Part shown: positions 30,357 through 35,649 of the stretch, in pieces
How positions within the stretch are numbered: position 1 is the first letter of the stretch
Layout of the letters: each line of letters begins with the position of its first letter
From: Nemertoderma westbladi
Lineage: Eukaryota; Xenacoelomorpha; Nemertodermatida; Nemertodermatidae
Length of the DNA stretch: 35,649 bases
Direction: 5' to 3'
NCBI GenBank assembly: GCA_032718475.1
Contig: JAUCBJ010002430.1
Span: forward strand, 1 to 35,649
Notes under the pieces: generated by a model
What the model was told of the DNA's origin: nothing
Databases searched by the model: none
The model's input: only the letters and a program-made list of their open reading frames with translations
Program-made: the position numbers and the translations under genes

Positions 30357-33015
30357 CTAGAAAGCCTGTGGCCCTTCGGGCCACAGCTTTCTAGTGCACG
30401 TGCAGATGATATATGATTATGTGTGGGAGATTGGAGAACTGCTTATGGAACAGACACCATCATTAAATAAAACACCACCCCCAAAGAGATAACTGTCAAG
30501 TTTCAACTTTAGGCAGATTGTAATTAACAAAATTTCCAGAAAATGATCACTTTCAGATCCACCCTCTACCTGCGGACTGGTGAAATGCAGACGGCGCTGC
30601 ATTTTGGTAAAGATGGGGTTTATGGTGAAGTAAAATGCCTGCCTTTCAAGTTTCAGCTTAAACAGATTGTAAATAACAAAATTGGTGTAGATGTTCACAT
30701 TCAGACATTTCACCCTCTAGCGGTAGACTGAAGAACTGTAGACGACTCTGGGACTCCGTAAAGATACAGAATATGCTGTAGTAGATTCCTGCCAAGTTTC
30801 AGCTCAAAGGGGTTAAAAACAACCAATTGGGATGAGGTGTTCACTATCAGATATTTCGCCCTATAGCGGCAGATGGGGGAACTGTGTATACAACTCTGCG
30901 ACTCCGTAAAGGTACAGCCTAAGCTGTAGTAGATGCCTACCAAGTTTCAGTCTAAACCGTTTGTAAATAACAAAGTTGGAGAAGATGTTAACTTTCAGAC
31001 ATTTCACCTTCTAGCGGTAGACTGGGGAAGTGTAGACGACTCTGGGACTCCGTAAAGATACAGAATATGCTGTAGTAGATTCCTGCCAAGTTTCAGCTCA
31101 AAGGGGTTAAAAAGAACCAATTGGGATGAGGTGTTCACTATCAGATATTTCGCCCTATAGCGGCAGATGGGGGAACTATATACAACTCTGCAACTCCGTA
31201 AAGATACAGCCTATGATGTAGTAGATACCTGCCAAGTTTCAGCTCAAAATGATTAAAAAGAACCAAATGGGATGAGGTTTTCACTATCAGACAATTCGCC
31301 CTCTAGCGGCTGACTGTGGAACTGTAGACGACTCTACTACTCCGCAAAGATATAGCCTATGCTATAGTAGATGCCTACCAAGTTCCAGTATAAAAGGATT
31401 GTAAATAACAAAGTTGGAAAATATGTTAACTTTCATACATTTCGCCCTCTAGCGGCAGACGCGGGTACTGTAGACAACTCTGCGCGACTCAGTAAAGATA
31501 TAGCCTATGCTGTAGTAGATGCCTACCAAGTTCAGTCTAAACGGATTATAAATAACAAAGTTGGAGAAGATGTTAACTTTCATACATTTTGCCCTCTAGC
31601 GGCAGACGCGGGTACTGTAGACGACTCTGCGACTCAGTAAAGATACAGCCTATGCTGTAGTAGATGCCTACCAAGTTTCAGTCTAAATGGATTGTAAATA
31701 ACAAAGTTGGAGAAGATGTTAACTCTCAGACATTTAGCCCTCTAACGGTAGACTGGGGAACTGTAGACAACTCAGTGACTCCGGAAATATACAGCCTATG
31801 CTGCAGTATATAGCTACCGAGTTTCAACTCAAAAGCATTAAAAACAACCCAATGAGATCAGGTTTTCACTATCGGACAATTCGCCCTCTAGCGGCAGACA
31901 GGGGAACTTCAGACGGCTCTGCGTATTACGTTGCAACGAGTTAGGGCGAGACCTATCTAACGAGCTATAGTAAGCGAGATTTCATCGAGATTATATGTAT
32001 AATATTAGATAAAATAATAATACAGTAAGTATAGGCCTACAGAAATAATTATTTTACTTTTAATATTCATAACAGTAAAACAAAAATGTTATAAACCTCT
32101 CCCCGAGTTTCAACTCAAAAGAATTAAAAACAACCCAATGAGATCAGGTTTTCACTATCGGACAATTCGCCCTCTAGCGGCAGATGGGGGAACTTCAGAC
32201 GGCTCTGAGTATTACGTTGCAACGAGTTAGGGCGAGACCTATCTAACGAGCTATAGTAAGCGAGATTTCATCGAGATTAGATGTATAATATTAGATAAAA
32301 TAATAATACAGTAAGTATAGGCCTACAGAAATAATTATTTTACTTTTAATATTCATAACAGTAAAACAAAAATGTTATAAACCTCTCCTTCCATGCAGCC
32401 AATGATTGAGAAAGCAGAATTACTCTGAGCAATTCGCAACAGACAACCCAAACCCACCCCAATCAACACTCCAGCCTGGCTTGCTCCTTATCTGTGCCCA
32501 GCCAGCTAGCTGCAAGTTCAATAATTACCTTAACGTTGCTATGATACAGAAAACAATCCTTCCCTATTCAATAACTATAGGCCCATTCGATCGTGCTTGG
32601 CGAATATGACATATTTATACTGTACACTATTTGATTTTTAATCAATAAATAATCATACATATTTATATTAAACACTCGAATAAAATAAAAACTTTGTGAG
32701 AATGGGACACGGCGAATCTACCCATGTTAATTTTATACCAGGTGGGATAAATGTTAGCCCTCTAAATCATTAATTACCGATAGAAGAACCGAAATAATTC
32801 GATAAATTTCGCCCGAAAATCACGAAAATCGCCCTCTAGCGGCAGACGGGCGAACTTCAGACGGCTCTGAGTATTACGTTGCAACGAGTTAGGGCGAGAC
32901 CTTTCTAACGAGCTATAGTAAGCGAGATTTCATCGAGATGGGTTCGATTGTATAGCTGATGACAAACAGACAGACAGACAGACAGACAATGCATATTTAC
33001 AGTATATATATTAGA
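30357..33015 (+). mobile_element. Tandem unit 2 (2659 bp)
   Basis: Same order as unit 1, with the hairpin at 30357-30394 and a GACA microsatellite at about 32967-32987. It is longer because 31817-32102 is directly repeated as 32103-32388 (286 bp), and because the subrepeat array is longer. Confidence 0.85.
31817..32388 (+). repeat. 286-bp tandem duplication inside unit 2
   Basis: The stretch starting CCGAGTTTCAACTCAAAAG recurs 286 bp later with few differences. It includes one subrepeat core and the GTTGCAACGAGTTAGGGCGA block. Units 1 and 3 have only one copy at this point. Confidence 0.9.
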
Positions 33016-35243
33016 CTAGAAAGCCTGTGGCCCTTCGGGCCACAGCTTTCTAGTGCACGTGCAGATTATATATGAATATGTGTGGGAGATTGGAGAACTG
33101 CATACGGAACAGACACCATCATTAAATAAAACACCACCCCCATAAGAGATAACTGTCAAGTTTCAACTTTAGGCAGATTGTAAATAACAAAATTTCCAGA
33201 AAATGATCACTTTCAGATCCACCCTCTACCTGCGGACTGGTGAAATGCAGACGGCGCTGCAGTTTGGTAAAGATGGGGTTTATGGTGAAGTAAAATGCCT
33301 GCCTTTCAAGTTTCAGCTTAAACAGATTGTAAATAACAAAATTGGTGTAGATGTTCACATTCAGACATTTCACCCTCTAGCGGTAGACTGAAGAACTGTA
33401 GATGACTCTGGGACTCCGTAAAGATACAGAATATGCTGTAGTAGATTCCTGCCAAGTTCCAGCTCAAAGGGATTAAAAAGAACCAATTGGGATGAGGTGT
33501 TCACTAACAGACAATTCGCCCTCTAGCGGCAGATAGGGGAAATGTATACAACTCTGCGACTCAGTAAATGTAGAGCCTATGCTGTAGTAGATGCCTACCA
33601 AGTTTCAGTCTAAACCGTTTGTAAATAACAAAGTTGGAGAAGATGTTAACTTTCAGACATTTCACCCTCTAGCGGTAGACCGGGGAAGTGTATAGGACTC
33701 TGCAACTCCGTAAAGATAGAGCCTATGATGTAGTAGATACCAACCAAGTTTCAGCTCAAAATGATTAAAAAGAACCAAATGGGATGAGGTTTTCACTATC
33801 AGACAATTCGCCCTCTTGCGGCTGACTGTGGAACTGTAGACAACTCTACTACTCCGCAAAGATATAGCCTATGCTATAGTAGATGCCTACCAAGTTTCAG
33901 TCTAAAAGGATTGTAAATAACAAAGTTGGAGAAGATGTTAACTTTCATACATTTCGCCCTCTAGCGGCAGACGCGGGTACTGTAGACAACTCTGCGCGAC
34001 TCAGTAAAGATATATCCTATGCTGTAGTAGATGCCTACCAAGTTCAGTCTAAATGGATTATAAATAACAAAGTTGGAGAAGATGTTAACTTTCAGACATT
34101 TCGCCCTCTAGCGGTAGACCGGGGAATTGTAGACGACTCTGCTACTCAGTAAAGATAGAGTCTATGCTGTAGTAGATGCCTACCAAGTTTCAGTCTAAAC
34201 GGATTGTAAATAACAAAGTTGGAGAAGATGTTAACTCTCAGACATTTAGCCCTCTAACGGTAGACTGGGGAACTGTAGACAACCCAGTGACTCCGGAAAT
34301 AATACAGCCTATGCTGCAGTATATAGCTACCAAGTTTCAGCTCAAAAGCATTACAAACAACCCAATAAGATCAGGTTTTCACTATCGGACAGTTCGCCCT
34401 CTAGCGGCAGACGGGGGAACTTCAGACGGCTCTGAGTATTACGTTGCAACGACTTAGGGCGAGACCTATCTAACGAGCTATAGTAAGCGAGATTTCATCG
34501 AGATTAGATGTATACTATTAGATAAAATAATAATACAGTAAGTATAGGCCTACAGAAATAATTATTTTCCTTTTAATATTCATTACAGTAAAACAAAAAT
34601 GTTATAAACCTCTCCTTCCATGCAGCCAATGATTGAAAAAGCAGAATTACTCTGAGCAATTAGCAATAGACAACCCAAACCCACCCCAATCAACACTCCA
34701 GCCTGCTTGCTCCTTATCTGTGCCCAGCCAGCTAGCTGCGAGTTCAATAATTACCTTAACGTTGCTATGATACAGAAAACAATCCTTCCCTATTCAATAG
34801 CAATAGGCCAATTCGATCCTGCTTGGCGAATATGACATATTTATACACTATTTGATTTTTAATCAATAAATAATCATACATATTTATATTAAACACTCGA
34901 ATAAAATAAAAACTTTGTGAGAATGGGACACGGCGAATCTACCCATGTTAATTTTATACCAGGTGGGATAAATGTTAGCCCTCTAAGTCATTAATTACCG
35001 ATAGAAGAACCGAAATAATTCGATAAATTTCGCCCGAAAATCACGAAAATCGCCCTCTAGCGGCAGACGGGCGAACTTCAGACGACTCTGAGTATTACGT
35101 TGCAACGAGTTAGGGCGAGGCCTTTCTAACGAGCTATAGCAAGCGAGATTTCATCGAGATGGGTTCGATTGTATAGCCGATGACAAACACACAGACAGAC
35201 TGACTGACTGACTGACAGACAATCGATATTTATATATATTAGA
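33016..35243 (+). mobile_element. Tandem unit 3 (2228 bp)
   Basis: Same order as unit 1, with the hairpin at 33016-33053. Its tetranucleotide tail at 35185-35222 mixes CAGA and CTGA units. Subrepeats run from about 33155 to 34405. Confidence 0.85.
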
Positions 35244-35649
35244 CTAGAAAGCTTGTGGCCCTTCGGGCCACAGCTTTCTAGTGCACGTCAGATGATATAT
35301 GAATATGTGTGGGAGATTTGTGAACTGCATACGGAACAGACACCATCATTAAATAAAACACCATCCCCCTAACAGATAACTGTCAAGTTTCATCTTTAGG
35401 CAGATTGTAAATAACAAAATTTCCAGAAAATGATCACTTTCAGACCCACCCTCTACCTGCGGACTGGTGAAATGCAGACGGCGCTGCAGTTTGGTAAAGA
35501 TGGGGTTTATGGTGAAGTAAAATGCCTGCCTTTCAAGTTTCAGCTTAAACAGATTGTAAATAACAAAATTGGTGTAGATGTTCACATTCAGACATTTCAC
35601 CCTCTAGCGGTAGACTGAAGAATTGTAGACGACTCTGGGACTCCGTAAA
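35244..35649 (+). mobile_element. Tandem unit 4 (cut by the window end)
   Basis: Hairpin at 35244-35281, then the leader and the first two subrepeats. The array continues past the window. The only hairpin change, C to T, falls on the bulged base and leaves both stems intact. Confidence 0.85.

Noticed and set aside
28354-35618. Frames of 62-98 codons repeated in each 2.2-kb unit
   Set aside because: They are created by the 146-bp subrepeats, occur on both strands, and show no motif.

Overview
The window is AT-rich animal DNA, with no bacterial-style operons. It looks like a marine invertebrate chromosome, possibly a deuterostome or lophotrochozoan. The evidence is an ADAR-type RNA-editing deaminase gene, an animal-type APE/RT LINE, a tRNA-derived SINE head, TTAA-flanked and inverted-repeat DNA elements, frequent TAGGCCTA words, and many single-copy and tandem repeats built around a GCCCTCTAGCGG core. 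The species cannot be fixed from the sequence alone.

Layout, left to right. 0.4-1.2 kb: a 36-bp minisatellite. 1.86-2.16 kb (minus): a candidate first exon of a secreted PAN/apple-like protein, with TATA box and splice donor. 2.47-4.57 kb: two ~575-bp inverted arms enclosing a scrambled old LINE copy and a scrap of Ty3/gypsy RNase H. 4.64-5.09 kb: a foldback element with two 196-bp arms. 6.23-7.99 kb: a 5'-truncated, very young LINE copy with an 11-bp target-site duplication. 8-10.17 kb: a dispersed ~400-bp repeat and AT-rich sequence. 10.17-13.13 kb: a 23-bp minisatellite of about 128 copies with higher-order structure. 13.81-17.63 kb (minus): a single-exon ADAR1-like gene. 17.84-18.16 kb: a TG-rich 20-bp repeat array. 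18.17-18.24 kb: a tRNA-like SINE head. 20.68-24.43 kb: a full-length, apparently intact LINE with its own 11-bp target-site duplication. 25.40-26.82 kb: a non-autonomous piggyBac-like (TTAA) element. 28.11 kb to the end: three complete and one partial copy of a 2.2-2.7 kb unit, each with a 38-nt hairpin, about nine or more 146-bp subrepeats, and a GACA microsatellite.

Only two complete protein genes are convincing: the ADAR1-like deaminase and the LINE polyprotein. The deaminase has all zinc, catalytic, base-flipping and most inositol-hexakisphosphate residues. Its two N-terminal winged-helix domains and two dsRNA-binding domains are eroded at their nucleic-acid contacts, its linker is built from 24-bp coding minisatellites, and it has no introns. 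It sits among many inverted repeats whose transcripts would fold into long dsRNA, the usual ADAR substrate. That link is an inference from position only.

The items most worth following up are the intronless ADAR with eroded binding domains, the pair of near-identical LINE copies with matching 11-bp TSDs, and the tandem 2.2-kb units carrying dozens of evenly spaced CTCF-like motifs.
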